64,000 nucleotides of DNA, from contig JBNKOE010000023.1 of the NCBI GenBank assembly GCA_050294475.1, forward strand, positions 226,854-290,853, written 5' to 3'. Positions 23,908 through 33,900 of this stretch are shown here, piece after piece (the stretch's first letter is position 1; each line of letters opens with the position of its first letter). The notes beneath the pieces are model-generated. The model was not told where the DNA came from. It saw only the letters and a list, made by a program, of their open reading frames with translations, and searched no databases. The stretch comes from Thalassobellus sp050294475. Its GTDB lineage: Bacteria > Bacteroidota > Bacteroidia > Flavobacteriales > Flavobacteriaceae. Made by a program: the position numbers and the translations under genes.

Positions 23908-24303
23908 ATGAAACATTTAATTCTTTTTGTTTTTACTACAACTTGTTTGTTAAGTTTAAGTTGTAAAAAGGCTTCTACTCAAGATCATGTAAAAGATATT
24001 TCACCTAAAGAAATGCAAGTTTTTTTAGATGCAGATTCAATACAGCTTATTGATGTTAGAACACCAAAAGAATTTAATGAAGGTTATATTAATACAGCTA
24101 AAAACATAGATTTTTATACACCTACTTTTAAAGATGCAATAAACAAATTAGATAAATCAAAACCAGTGTTTATTTATTGTCGTTCAGGAAGACGCAGTGG
24201 TAAAAGTGTAAGCACATTTTTAGAAGCTGGTTTTACAAAGATTTACAATTTGGATGGCGGTTTTTTAAATTGGAAATCAGAAGGATATAAAATCAAAAAA
24301 TAG
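23908..24303 (+). CDS. Rhodanese-like lipoprotein
   Basis: The 131-residue protein starts with a lipoprotein signal peptide (CLLSLSC, Cys19). A full rhodanese domain follows: IQLIDVRTPKEFNEGYI and the active loop IYCRSGRRSG with an intact Cys. It is a periplasmic counterpart of the preceding gene and shares its operon, so the pair may handle sulfur on both sides of the inner membrane. That division of labour is inference. Confidence 0.9.
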   Translation: MKHLILFVFTTTCLLSLSCKKASTQDHVKDISPKEMQVFLDADSIQLIDVRTPKEFNEGYINTAKNIDFYTPTFKDAINKLDKSKPVFIYCRSGRRSGKSVSTFLEAGFTKIYNLDGGFLNWKSEGYKIKK

Positions 24304-24481
24304 GTGGAACATTACCAAATAAATATTTTTTTAACGTTTTTTAAACTTTTATCTTTTTTTTAAGTACTTCACCTTTTTTATTATAATTGAAAATTTCTTT
24401 TTATTAATTTTATATAAGTTTTATTTAGTAAATCTTTATTGAGGTACTTAATTTATAATAATATCTAATTTAAAAGAAGTT
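24304..24481. other. AT-rich spacer
   Basis: About 180 bases, very AT-rich with several poly-T runs. It holds the 3' flank of the rhodanese operon and the promoter region of the small membrane protein. No precise site is called. Confidence 0.35.
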
Positions 24482-24751
24482 ATGGAAAACGGTTATATAA
24501 TATTAGGAATAATTGCATTGTTATTTTTAAGTATGTACGGTTATGCATATTTTTCAGTTGCAATAGTAAAAATTAAGCAAAAAAGAGAAGCTAAAAGATT
24601 ACTTGCAAAAGAAGAATTAAGAAAACTAGAAAGCCTTGAAAAACAAAAAATTATTAATGAAAAGGTTAAGAAATTTAATGAGCGAAAAGAAGAAATTCAT
24701 CGTGAATTAATGCTTTTAGAAAAAATGAAAAATAAACAGAAAGTTAGTTAG
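24482..24751 (+). CDS. Small membrane-anchored coiled-coil protein
   Basis: The 89-residue protein has one N-terminal membrane helix (YIILGIIALLFLSMYGYAYF). A long, highly charged helix follows, typical of a coiled coil (KIKQKREAKRLLAKEELRKL through MLLEKMKNKQK). I recognise no family. It has its own terminator, so it is expressed alone. Confidence 0.7.
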   Translation: MENGYIILGIIALLFLSMYGYAYFSVAIVKIKQKREAKRLLAKEELRKLESLEKQKIINEKVKKFNERKEEIHRELMLLEKMKNKQKVS

Positions 24752-24773
24752 TACTTTCACTTTTAATATATTT

Positions 24774-24815
24774 AAAAAAACCATTTAAACAATTATTTGT
24801 TTAAATGGTTTTTTT
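24774..24815 (+). terminator. Rho-independent terminator
   Basis: Perfect 19-base arms (24774-24792 and 24797-24815) with core ACCATTTAAACAA, loop TTAT, and A/T runs on both outer sides. It ends the small membrane protein gene. Confidence 0.88.
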
Positions 24816-24867
24816 ATACTCAAAACAGAGTTTTTTTAGATTAAATAAAAAAAATAATTTACAATAC

Positions 24868-24899
24868 TTGTTTTACTTCGGGAATTATTTATATTTTTG
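24868..24899 (+). promoter_or_regulatory. Promoter of the xylose operon
   Basis: A TTG at 24868-24870 and TATTTTTG at 24892-24899 are spaced by 21 bases, a good Bacteroidota -33/-7 pair. Just downstream, 24902-24920 holds three tandem AGAAC words (CAGAACAGAACAGAAC) that could be an operator for the regulator encoded here. Confidence 0.55.
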
Positions 24900-24926
24900 A
24901 CAACCAGAACAGAACAGAACGGTTTA

Positions 24927-25919
24927 GTGGGAATTAATTTTGATATAAATATTAATAGTGAGATACCTAAGTATCAACAATTAGTAAATGCAATAAATAA
25001 TGCGCTTGCAAATAACACATTGTCAAATGGTGATGCATTACCGTCTGTAAATGCTATTTGTAATACATATAGCTTATCAAGAGATACCGTTTTTAAATCA
25101 TATTCTATTTTAAAGGAACAAAATGTTATAGAATCGGTTCCAAACAAAGGGTATTATGTTGCAAATGATACTAGAAAAGTACTTTTAGTTTTAGATACTT
25201 TTAAAGCTTATAAAGAGGTTTTGTATCATTCATTTGTAAATAATTTACCAAAGAAAGTTATTGTTGATGTGCAGTTTCATCATTATAACATTAATAATTT
25301 TAAAACTATTATAAATAATAGTAAAGGGAATTATTATAAGTATGTAGTAATGAGTTTTGATAACAAAGAAGTTTCTAATGTGCTATCAGAGATAGATGAT
25401 AGTAAGTTACTACTAATAGATTGGAATATACATTCAAAAGCCAACAATAATTTTGTGTTTCAAGATTTTGGAGATGCATTTTACAAATGTTTAGAAGAAG
25501 CTAAATTAGTCTTTAAAAAATATAAAAAAATTGTTTTTGTATATCCAGACTTTACTTATCATCCCATAGAAACTATCACTTATTTTAAAAAGTTTTGTGA
25601 AGCCCATCATTTAAAGTTTAAAGTTATTACAGAAACAAAAAACTTTAATATTAAAAAAGGAGAAGCTTATATAAGTGTAAGCGATAGAATATTAGGTATG
25701 TTTTTAGAACAAAGTCGTGAGTTAGATCTAGAACCAGGAACAGATATTGGGTTTTTATCATATAACGAAACACCCATGAAAAAGTTTATATATAAAGGTA
25801 TATCTGTTATTTCAACAGATTTTAAAGCAATAGGAAATAAGGCTGCAGAATTTATAAGTAATGATGAAACGATGCAGTGTTACATACCAACCAAACTAAT
25901 ATTAAGAGAATCATTATAA
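24927..25919 (+). CDS. GntR-type regulator with LacI-like sensor domain, xylose operon
   Basis: The N-terminal ~70 residues are a GntR winged helix (IPKYQQLVNAINNALANNTL, LPSVNAICNTYSLSRDTVFK, GYYVAND). The rest resembles a periplasmic-binding-protein/LacI sugar sensor (VVMSFDNKEVS, AYISVSDRILGMFLEQSRELDLEPGTDIGFLSYNE). No ATG exists near the N terminus. GTG at 24927 is preferred; TTG at 24897 would add 10 residues but overlaps the promoter -7 element. The gene is 3 bases from xylB and probably regulates the operon in response to xylose or a xylan fragment. Confidence 0.88.
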   Translation: MGINFDININSEIPKYQQLVNAINNALANNTLSNGDALPSVNAICNTYSLSRDTVFKSYSILKEQNVIESVPNKGYYVANDTRKVLLVLDTFKAYKEVLYHSFVNNLPKKVIVDVQFHHYNINNFKTIINNSKGNYYKYVVMSFDNKEVSNVLSEIDDSKLLLIDWNIHSKANNNFVFQDFGDAFYKCLEEAKLVFKKYKKIVFVYPDFTYHPIETITYFKKFCEAHHLKFKVITETKNFNIKKGEAYISVSDRILGMFLEQSRELDLEPGTDIGFLSYNETPMKKFIYKGISVISTDFKAIGNKAAEFISNDETMQCYIPTKLILRESL

Positions 25920-25922
25920 ACT

Positions 25923-27407
25923 ATGTATTATTTAGGATTAGATATAGGAAGCTCATCTATTAAAGCAGCTTTAGTAGAAATAGCTACAGGCAAAAGTATA
26001 GGGGTTGTACAAGAACCAAAAGAAGAAATGGGCATGTTTGCGCAAAAAAACGGTTGGGCAGAACAAAAACCAAACGATTGGTGGCAACATATTTGTACAG
26101 CTATAACCAGTTTAAAAAAACAATATAACGTAAGTCGAACCCAAATAAAAGGTATTGGTATTTCATATCAAATGCATGGTTTGGTATTGGTAGATAAAGA
26201 TGGAAATCCACTTCGTAAAAGTATTATTTGGTGCGATAGTCGTGCTGTAGAAATTGGTAATAAAGCTTTTCAAACTATAGGTGAAGCTACCTGTTCAGAA
26301 AGTTTATTAAATTCACCAGCAAATTTTACAGCATCAAAACTTAAATGGGTAAAAGATAATGAACCAGATATTTATAGTAATATTTATAAATTTATGTTAC
26401 CTGGCGATTATATAGCTTACAAGTTTTCAAACACTATTAATACAACTATTTCAGGATTGTCTGAAGGCATTTTTTGGGATTTTAAAAAGGATACCGTAGC
26501 CGATTTTCTTTTAGAGCATTACGGAATTGATAAAGCATTGGTTCCAGACATTGTAGAAACTTTTGGAGTGCAATCTGTAGTCGATGAAAAAGGCGAAGAA
26601 GCTTCAGGAATTGCTGCAGGAACACCAATTTATTACAGGGCAGGCGATCAGCCTAATAACGCTTTGTCTTTAAATGTGTTTAACCCAGGAGAAGTTGCTG
26701 CAACAGGTGGTACATCGGGTGTGGTTTATGCTGTAACAGATAGTTTATCAGTAAAAGAAAGTGCGCGCGTTAACAATTTTGCACATGTAAATTATAAAAA
26801 GGGAGCCGACCCAAGAATAGGAAAGTTGCTGTGTATTAATGGTGCAGGTATTCAATACCGTTGGTTGTTAAATAATTTAGCTGTAAGCTCTTATGAAGAG
26901 ATGAATAATTTAGCAACAGATATTCCAGTAGGATCAGATGGTGTTTGTTTAATTCCTTTCGGAAACGGAGCAGAGCGTATGCTAAACAATAAAGAAATAG
27001 GTACACGTCTTGTAAATGTTAACTTAAATAACCATCATAAAGGTCACATGTGTCGTGCAGCATTAGAAGGTATTGCCTTTTCGTTTGTGTATGGTATGGA
27101 GATTTTAAAATCAGATGGTATAAAAACTAAAGTTATTAGAGCAGGAAACGATAATTTATTCCGCTCCGAAATCTTTGCAAATACAGTGGCGACTTTAATA
27201 GAGCAGGAAATTGAAATTTACAATACAACAGGAGCTATTGGAGCAGCAAGGGCAGCGCATTTGCATAAAGGCGATTTTGAAACTTTTGGAAAAGCTATTA
27301 TAGATAACGATCACGTTATGACATTTATGCCGTTTAAAGATAAAGAACCATATTTAAAAGCATATAATAATTGGAAAAACGAATTAGAACTCATATTAAA
27401 TAAATAA
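25923..27407 (+). CDS. xylB: Xylulokinase
   Basis: Xylulokinase phosphorylates D-xylulose to xylulose 5-phosphate for the pentose phosphate pathway. The 494-residue FGGY-family kinase has the N-terminal phosphate loop YYLGLDIGSSSIKAA, then QMHGLVLVD (substrate site with Met-His) and SIIWCDSRA. It also has AGDQPNNALSLN with the catalytic Asp, and ATGGTSGVVYAV. It follows the regulator by 3 bases and precedes xylA, with a stem-loop repeat in between. Confidence 0.95.
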   Translation: MYYLGLDIGSSSIKAALVEIATGKSIGVVQEPKEEMGMFAQKNGWAEQKPNDWWQHICTAITSLKKQYNVSRTQIKGIGISYQMHGLVLVDKDGNPLRKSIIWCDSRAVEIGNKAFQTIGEATCSESLLNSPANFTASKLKWVKDNEPDIYSNIYKFMLPGDYIAYKFSNTINTTISGLSEGIFWDFKKDTVADFLLEHYGIDKALVPDIVETFGVQSVVDEKGEEASGIAAGTPIYYRAGDQPNNALSLNVFNPGEVAATGGTSGVVYAVTDSLSVKESARVNNFAHVNYKKGADPRIGKLLCINGAGIQYRWLLNNLAVSSYEEMNNLATDIPVGSDGVCLIPFGNGAERMLNNKEIGTRLVNVNLNNHHKGHMCRAALEGIAFSFVYGMEILKSDGIKTKVIRAGNDNLFRSEIFANTVATLIEQEIEIYNTTGAIGAARAAHLHKGDFETFGKAIIDNDHVMTFMPFKDKEPYLKAYNNWKNELELILNK

Positions 27408-27409
27408 CA

Positions 27410-27513
27410 TTAGGGCGTTACCACAAGGGTCGGGCTTTCAGCAGTCGCTTTTTTGTGTTGCATAGGTGCAACAACACAAAAAGAGCTTCAACAAATGCTT
27501 CAATCCCTAACGC
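27410..27513. repeat. Stem-loop repeat between xylB and xylA
   Basis: TTAGGG at 27410 pairs with CCCTAA at 27505-27510, and inside it TTTTTTGTGTTG pairs with CAACACAAAAA around a loop containing CATAGGTGC. This forms a nested ~100-bp hairpin. The words GGGCGTTACC, GGGTCGGGCTTTC and ATCCCTAACGC are, to my knowledge, common in intergenic DNA of Flavobacteriia, so this is a dispersed element rather than a local regulator. It could stabilise or split the xylB-xylA transcript. Confidence 0.7.
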
Positions 27514-27565
27514 AAATTGAAACAACATAACAAATAGAGAAAAAAACAATTTAAACATAAATAAA

Positions 27566-28891
27566 ATGGCAGTTATAGGAAACAAAGAGTATTACAAAGG
27601 CATTGGAGATATTAAGTTTGAAGGCAAAGATTCAGATAATCCGTTAGCATTCAAATATTACAATCCAGATCAAGTAGTCGCAGGAAAAACCATGCGCGAA
27701 CATTTTAAATTTTCAGTAGCATACTGGCATACATTCTGCGGACAAGGATCAGATCCATTTGGTCCAGGAACTCAAAGTTTTGAGTGGGATAAATCTTCTG
27801 ATGCGATTCAAGCAGCAAAAGATAAAGCAGATGCCGCTTTTGAGTTTATAACAAAAATGGGATTTGGTTATTACTGTTTTCACGATTTCGATTTAATTAG
27901 AGAAGGTGCAACCTTTGCAGAGTCAGAAAGCAGATTAGCAACTATTACAGATTACTTAAAGCAAAAACAAGCAGCTTCAGATGTGAAATTGCTTTGGGGT
28001 ACAGCAAACTGTTTTTCTAACCCACGTTATATGAATGGTGCTTCTACCAATCCAGATTTCGATGTGGTTGCTAGAGCAGGCGGACAAGTAAAATTAGCTT
28101 TAGATGCTACCATGGCATTAAATGGAGAAAATTACGTATTCTGGGGTGGTCGAGAAGGTTACATGTCTTTATTAAACACAGACATGGGACGTGAGTTAGA
28201 TCATATGGCACAATTTTTAACCATGGCTAGAGATTATGCACGTTCTCAAGGTTTTAAAGGGAACTTCTTTATTGAGCCAAAACCAATGGAACCTTCTAAA
28301 CATCAATACGATTTCGATTCTGCTACAGCTATTGGTTTCTTAAAAGAATATGGTTTAGACAAAGACTTTAAAATAAATATAGAAGTTAATCACGCAACAT
28401 TAGCACAACACACTTTTCAACACGAAATTGAAGTTGCAGCTAAAGCAGGCATGTTAGGAAGTTTAGATGCTAACCGTGGCGATTACCAAAACGGATGGGA
28501 TACCGATCAGTTTCCAAACAATATTCAAGAAACAACAGAAGCTATGTTGGTATTCTTAAAAGCAGGTGGCTTACAAGGTGGAGGTGTTAATTTTGATGCC
28601 AAAATTAGAAGAAACTCAACCGATTTAGAAGATGTATTCCATGCTCATATTGGTGGAGCCGATACGTTTGCTCGTGCTTTACTTATTGCAGATAAAATTA
28701 TAACATCGTCACCTTACGAGAAATTAAGACAAGAGCGTTATGCTTCTTTTGATTCTGGAAAAGGAAAAGCTTTTGAAGCAGGTGAATTAGGGTTGCAAGA
28801 CTTATATAAAATTGCTCAAGATAATGGAGAATTATCACTAAAAAGTGGTAAGCAAGAATTGTTTGAAAACATTATCAATCAGTATATTTAA
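27566..28891 (+). CDS. xylA: Xylose isomerase
   Basis: Xylose isomerase converts D-xylose to D-xylulose. The 441-residue protein is a group II enzyme by length. Landmarks are FSVAYWHTFCGQGSDPFG, the catalytic His in YYCFHDFDL, VFWGGREGYMSLLNTD, FFIEPKPMEPSKHQYDFD with a metal Glu, INIEVNHATLAQHTFQHE, and LGSLDANRGDYQNGWDTDQFP with metal ligands. It is the last gene of the regulator-xylB-xylA operon, followed by a terminator. It may also act on L-arabinose or glucose weakly, as known for the family. Confidence 0.97.
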   Translation: MAVIGNKEYYKGIGDIKFEGKDSDNPLAFKYYNPDQVVAGKTMREHFKFSVAYWHTFCGQGSDPFGPGTQSFEWDKSSDAIQAAKDKADAAFEFITKMGFGYYCFHDFDLIREGATFAESESRLATITDYLKQKQAASDVKLLWGTANCFSNPRYMNGASTNPDFDVVARAGGQVKLALDATMALNGENYVFWGGREGYMSLLNTDMGRELDHMAQFLTMARDYARSQGFKGNFFIEPKPMEPSKHQYDFDSATAIGFLKEYGLDKDFKINIEVNHATLAQHTFQHEIEVAAKAGMLGSLDANRGDYQNGWDTDQFPNNIQETTEAMLVFLKAGGLQGGGVNFDAKIRRNSTDLEDVFHAHIGGADTFARALLIADKIITSSPYEKLRQERYASFDSGKGKAFEAGELGLQDLYKIAQDNGELSLKSGKQELFENIINQYI

Positions 28892-28908
28892 ATAATAATA
28901 AGTTCAAT

Positions 28909-28944
28909 AAAAAAACCTCAACTATTAATAGTTGAGGTTTTTTT
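28909..28944. terminator. Bidirectional terminator between xylA and the 119-codon gene
   Basis: A perfect 36-base palindrome with core ACCTCAACTA/TAGTTGAGGT, an AT hinge and A7/T7 ends. It serves convergent genes on both strands. Confidence 0.9.
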
Positions 28945-28956
28945 ATGTTTAGTTTT

Positions 28957-29316
28957 TTAATCAAAAAGTTGCTTTTTACTGTTAACGCGAAAGCAATGTT
29001 CTTCTCCAAGGTAAAGAGGGTTTCCATGTTTTTCAGACCAAAAACCTTCTAAAATATCTTTAGAAATACATTTATAAACTACTACGCCTTTATAAGTGTT
29101 TTTGTTCTCATCTTTGTAATTAAAATTAATAACAAGAATGTTGTTTTTAAAAAAGCCTGTTCCAAATTGTAGCTGATCATTATTTATAAGCCATTTTGCT
29201 TTTATTCGGTTATTTTCATCTAGCATTAAATCAAGAGTACCATTATATGTGTTTGTAAAAGCATCTTGATTACTACCAATAATATTATATGTTCCAACTA
29301 AATCTTGAATGGTCAT
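28957..29316 (-). CDS. Hypothetical beta-rich cytoplasmic protein
   Basis: The 119-residue protein is not recognised. It has no signal peptide. Its alternating hydrophobic strands with Gly/Asn turns (LVGTYNIIGSNQD, TLDLMLDENNRIKAKWLI, GFFKNNILVINFNY, GVVVYKCIS, LEGFWSE) suggest a small lipocalin- or avidin-like beta barrel. It stands alone and converges with xylA. Confidence 0.65.
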   Translation of the reverse strand: MTIQDLVGTYNIIGSNQDAFTNTYNGTLDLMLDENNRIKAKWLINNDQLQFGTGFFKNNILVINFNYKDENKNTYKGVVVYKCISKDILEGFWSEKHGNPLYLGEEHCFRVNSKKQLFD

Positions 29317-29581
29317 GATTTATTATCAATTAAGGCAAAAGTACTTAAAAAATAAAAGAGAATTTTATTTAAATAATTAGTAATAATAATTTTAAATATA
29401 GAATAACAACTAATATATAGTTAGTTTGTAGAGATATTAATAAAGCTTTAGATTTAAATGATTATTTATGCAAAAGGTTGCCATCATAAAACAGGTGTTA
29501 TGATAACCTAATAGAAATTTTTAAATTTGATAATTCATAATACATATTGATATGCCTCAATTTCTTTATAAGAGTATAATT
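29317..29581. other. Intergenic region, divergent promoters
   Basis: About 265 AT-rich bases between two divergent genes. No operator, hairpin or RNA gene is recognised. Confidence 0.35.
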
Positions 29582-30790
29582 ATGATTAAATATTTTTACT
29601 TTCTTCTATTTTCTTTAAGTTTATTTTCTCAAGAAGTAAGTATTCCTACTCGGTTTTCTCAAGACGGAAATTTATATAAAAACTTAAATACAAAAACCAA
29701 CCAATTAACAGAATCTTTAACCGAATTTCAAGAGAATCAAAAATGCTTTGTTATTGATTTTTTAGGAAGAGATAATTATAAAGTGAAGTTTAAAGATTGG
29801 ATAGGAATAGTTAAAAATGATGACCTGTTAGTTAATGAGGAAATGATGGATTTGTATTATGATTATCAGGATAGAGAGCGGGATAGACTTATTGCTTCTG
29901 AGGCTGAGAGAAAGAAAAAAATACAAGATATAGTAAATAAAGAATCTCCAGAAGTTATAGAAAAGAGAAGGCAAGATTCGTTAGCTTTAGTTGAAAAGCT
30001 GAGACAGAAAGAACTAGAGGAACAAGAACAAGCCGGAAAATTAGAATTAGCATTGAAAGAGCAAAAGCGACAAGATTCCATAGTTTTAGTAAAAAAGTTA
30101 AAGCAGAAAGCACAAGAAGTTCAGGAACAGGCAAGTAAGTTAGAAATATTAAGAGCACAAAAGCGACAAGATTCTATTAATAAAATTAATGAAGAGCGTA
30201 AAAGAAAACAAGCATTGGATGTTCGTGCAAAAAATCTACTAAAAGAAATAAGAGAAAAGAGAATACAAGATTCGCTAGCTAGAGTCAGTGAAAACGAAAA
30301 AAAACTTTCTGAAGTACAGAAAGTTGATGAAAAAATAAAGGAAGAAAAATCAAAATCAGAAGATAACGAATATCGTTTAAAATGTCATTATGTAATAGAT
30401 GAGTATGATGATTTTTATAAAAAAGTATATATCAGAACCGAACCATATTTACTTAATAAAAATCTAACTGTAGAGTTGTATAAATATGGGCGAAAAGAAT
30501 GTGTGTTTTTTAATTTAAATGAAGATTTGGGTTGTGCCAGTTATTTACCAAGTAACAGATCTAGTGTAAAAGTAACTCTTGAAAATAATTACTCCGTTAC
30601 TTTTTATCATTCTTGGGATATGGATTGTGGGAATTTTAGCTTTAAAGCAAACTTGTTAGCTTCACAAATTTTAAAACTAAAAGAGTCTCCAATAAAATCT
30701 GTTAAATTAAAGGGGACAAAGGGTTCTACTACTATTATTGACATAGAATATAAAGAATTCTTTATGGATAAGCTGAAGTGTATTGAATAG
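29582..30790 (+). CDS. Secreted protein with SH3-like start and charged repeat coiled coil
   Basis: I chose the ATG at 29582 because it gives a clean signal peptide (YFYFLLFSLSLFSQ); an ATG at 29552 would put ten extra residues before it. Residues ~25-85 are short strands (CFVIDFLGRDNYKVKFKDWI) like a bacterial SH3 domain. Next comes a ~170-residue highly charged helix built from repeats containing RQDS (RQDSLALVEKLRQKELEEQE, RQDSIVLVKKLKQKAQEVQE, RQDSINKI, IQDSLARV). A globular beta-rich C-terminal domain with several cysteines ends the protein. No family is recognised. It lies just upstream of the PUL regulator but is not clearly part of the PUL. Confidence 0.7.
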   Translation: MIKYFYFLLFSLSLFSQEVSIPTRFSQDGNLYKNLNTKTNQLTESLTEFQENQKCFVIDFLGRDNYKVKFKDWIGIVKNDDLLVNEEMMDLYYDYQDRERDRLIASEAERKKKIQDIVNKESPEVIEKRRQDSLALVEKLRQKELEEQEQAGKLELALKEQKRQDSIVLVKKLKQKAQEVQEQASKLEILRAQKRQDSINKINEERKRKQALDVRAKNLLKEIREKRIQDSLARVSENEKKLSEVQKVDEKIKEEKSKSEDNEYRLKCHYVIDEYDDFYKKVYIRTEPYLLNKNLTVELYKYGRKECVFFNLNEDLGCASYLPSNRSSVKVTLENNYSVTFYHSWDMDCGNFSFKANLLASQILKLKESPIKSVKLKGTKGSTTIIDIEYKEFFMDKLKCIE

Positions 30791-30916
30791 GTCTTTAATT
30801 AATTATATTTTGAGAAGCAGTTTAATATCTCTATATTTAATTGAACACTTAATGATTCTGTTTAAAGTTTTTAGAGCATTTTTTATAGAATCATAGGTTG
30901 GTGTTTTTGTAATCTT

Positions 30917-30924
30917 TACATTTG
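30917..30924 (+). promoter_or_regulatory. Promoter -7 element for the hybrid regulator gene
   Basis: TACATTTG matches TAnnTTTG, 53 bases before the ATG; a TTG at 30898-30900 may be its -33 partner. Confidence 0.4.
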
Positions 30925-30977
30925 AGTATGTAGATTTTAAATTAAGTTTTATTTTAATAAAACTCAGTAGGTGTTAT

Positions 30978-33900
30978 ATGAAGAAATTACTCTTTTGTTT
31001 ATTTGTTTTCATTTTATGTAATGGTTATAGCCAGAATTATAAAAAACAAAAACAATATTATTCAACCTCTATAGAAGATAAACTTTCCTTTTATCTTTTA
31101 GATGTTGAAGATGGCTTGTCTAATGATGGAATTAATAGTATTACACAAGATTCTCTTGGGTTTATTTGGGTTGGTACTCCAGAGGGAGTAAATAGATATG
31201 ATGGAACTCAGTTTGAGGTTTTTAAAAAAAGCAATCGCTTAGATATTCAAAGTATTAGTGATAATTTTATTTATCAAGTAAGCTACATAGGTGAAGAAAA
31301 ATTATTTATTGCAACATCTGAAGGTTTAAATATCTATAATCAAAAAGAAGAGACTTTTAATCTATTAGAATTAGACAATAAATTATTAGGAAATAATATT
31401 AGTTGCTTTTCTTATGGACCACAAAAGCAAATTATTTTAGGTATTTATAACTTAGGTGTTCAAATTATTGAAGGTAATAAGAAGTCAGTTTATAGTTATT
31501 CATCAGAAAATCAAGCATCTCTTTCTTCAAACGAAATTTTAAGTATTGCTCATCAAGGAGACTCTTTAATTTGGGTAGGTACCATTAAAGATGGTTTGAA
31601 CAAAATAAATTACAAAACAAATCAAGTTGATAGAATTAAGCTTAATGAAAACATATATTCATTACGTATCAATGCTCTTTATGTGGATAAAGAAGATAAT
31701 TTATGGGTAGGCTCAAATGATGGTATATATGTTCTAAAAACAAATGGAGACAAGTTGCATTTAGATAAAGCTTTAGAAGAAGGCAATGGCTTAAGCGATA
31801 ATAATGTGCTATGTTTTGAAGAAGATAGTTCTGGACAATTATGGATTGGTACAAGGAATGGAGGTTTAAACATTTTAAATAAATCGAGTTTTTTAAATCA
31901 GAAAAACGATTTTTTAGTAAAATGGTATTTACCTCGGGATGATGGCTCTAGTGTATTTAATAGAACAGTGTCAGCCTTAAAAAAAGACAGAGATGGTAAT
32001 ATGTGGATTGGTACCAGTACAGGCTTAAATTTTGTAAACCCACAAGTTGATCCTGTAAAGTTGTTAAGAGTAAATAAGTTACGAGATAAATCTCTTGCTC
32101 ATGATAGGATTGGAGCATTAGCCGAAAGTACAGAAGGAAAAATTTGGATAGGTACCGATGGGGCTGGGTTAGATTTGTTTGATGCCAATACTGGCAAATT
32201 TAAACATTATAAACATGTACCTAATGATTCGTCTAGTTTAAGTAATAATTATATTATTTCTTTATTTGAAGATTCTAAGAAAAGATTATGGGTTGGCACC
32301 TATCAAGCTGGGTTAAATAAAATGAATATCTCAACAGAGAAATGTAAGCATTATTTGCAAGGAAATATAGCGCAAGGTAGTGATGTTCGTGTTGTTTTTG
32401 AAGACAGTAAAGGAGAAATATTTGTTGGGACTAATAGAGGTGGTCTATATAAATATGAAGAGGATAAAGACCAATTTGAGTTTGTAAACCCTTTAGGTAA
32501 ATTAGATATTAGAGATATAAGTGAAGATTCTAGAGGTTATTTTTGGTTAGCAACCTATGGAGATGGTATAATTAGATATAAGCCTAATACAAATGAAATT
32601 ATATACTATAATTCATCAAATGTAAAAGATTTTAAAACAGATGTCATTTTTAGTATTCTAGTATTACCAAATGGCGATATCCTTGCTGGAACACAAAACG
32701 AAGGCCTTATTAGATTAAATCCTAGTGAAAAGAGAATTATAAATTTTACAGAAGATAACGGACTAAGTAATAATACAATTACTAGTATTGTTATGGATAA
32801 TGAAGAAAGTATTTGGTTAGGCACTTTTAAAGGTATTAGTAATTATAATTCATTAACAAATAGAATATATAATTTAAATACATATACAAACATTCAACAA
32901 AGTAAATTTAATATAGGAGCAGGGTTAATTACTCGGTCTGGAGTTGTATATCTAGGAGGCGATAAGGGTCTTAATATTTTTAAGCCCGATAATCTAAAAA
33001 AAGAAAAAGAAAAGCATCCAATCATTTTTGAAAAATTAGAAGTATTAGATAGAAAAGCTCTTGATGCAGGCAACAAAAAAAATGGCGTTTTAGATAGATC
33101 TATTCTTTATGAAGATCATATATATTTAAATTATAATCAAACTTTTTTTTCAATAGATTATGTAACATTAAAATATCCTTTTGTAAAAAACACTAATTAT
33201 TCATATAGAATTGATGGATATCATAATAATTGGATTAATACTAACAATGCAGGAAAAGTTAATTTAATTAATATCCCTCATGGAGAATATACGTTAAATG
33301 TAAAAGCAAAGTTTGGTTCAGGAGATGAAGTAACAAAAAAGCTGGACATTATTATTAGTCCGCCATTTTGGAGAACCCCTTTAGCTTATATTATTTATCT
33401 AGTACTTTTAGTAATTAGTATCTATGCATTTATGAAATATTATTCTGAACGTATTAAATTAATAAACTCATTACTATTTGAAAAAAAACAAAGGCAGTTA
33501 GAGTATAATTTTAATGAAGAAAGGATTCGTTTCTTTACAAGTTTTTCTCATGAATTAAAAACACCTCTCACTTTAATATTAGCTCCATTAGAAGATTTAA
33601 TATTACAGATTAAATCAATTAAGCAAAAAAATAGTTTATTACTAATACAAAAAAATGCAAAGCATTTATTGCAATCAATTAATAAATTATTAGAATTTAG
33701 AAAATCAAATTTAGGGTTAAGTAAACTAAGAGTAGGAGAACATAATCTTACAAGTTGTTTAGAGCAATGGGTACATAGTTATTTTCCTTTAGCAAAAAAA
33801 AGAGATATAGCTTTAAGTTATGATTTTCCAGAAGAAGCACTTTTTGCTTGGTTCGATTTAGAAAAAATGCATATTATTTTTAATAACTTATTATCAAATG

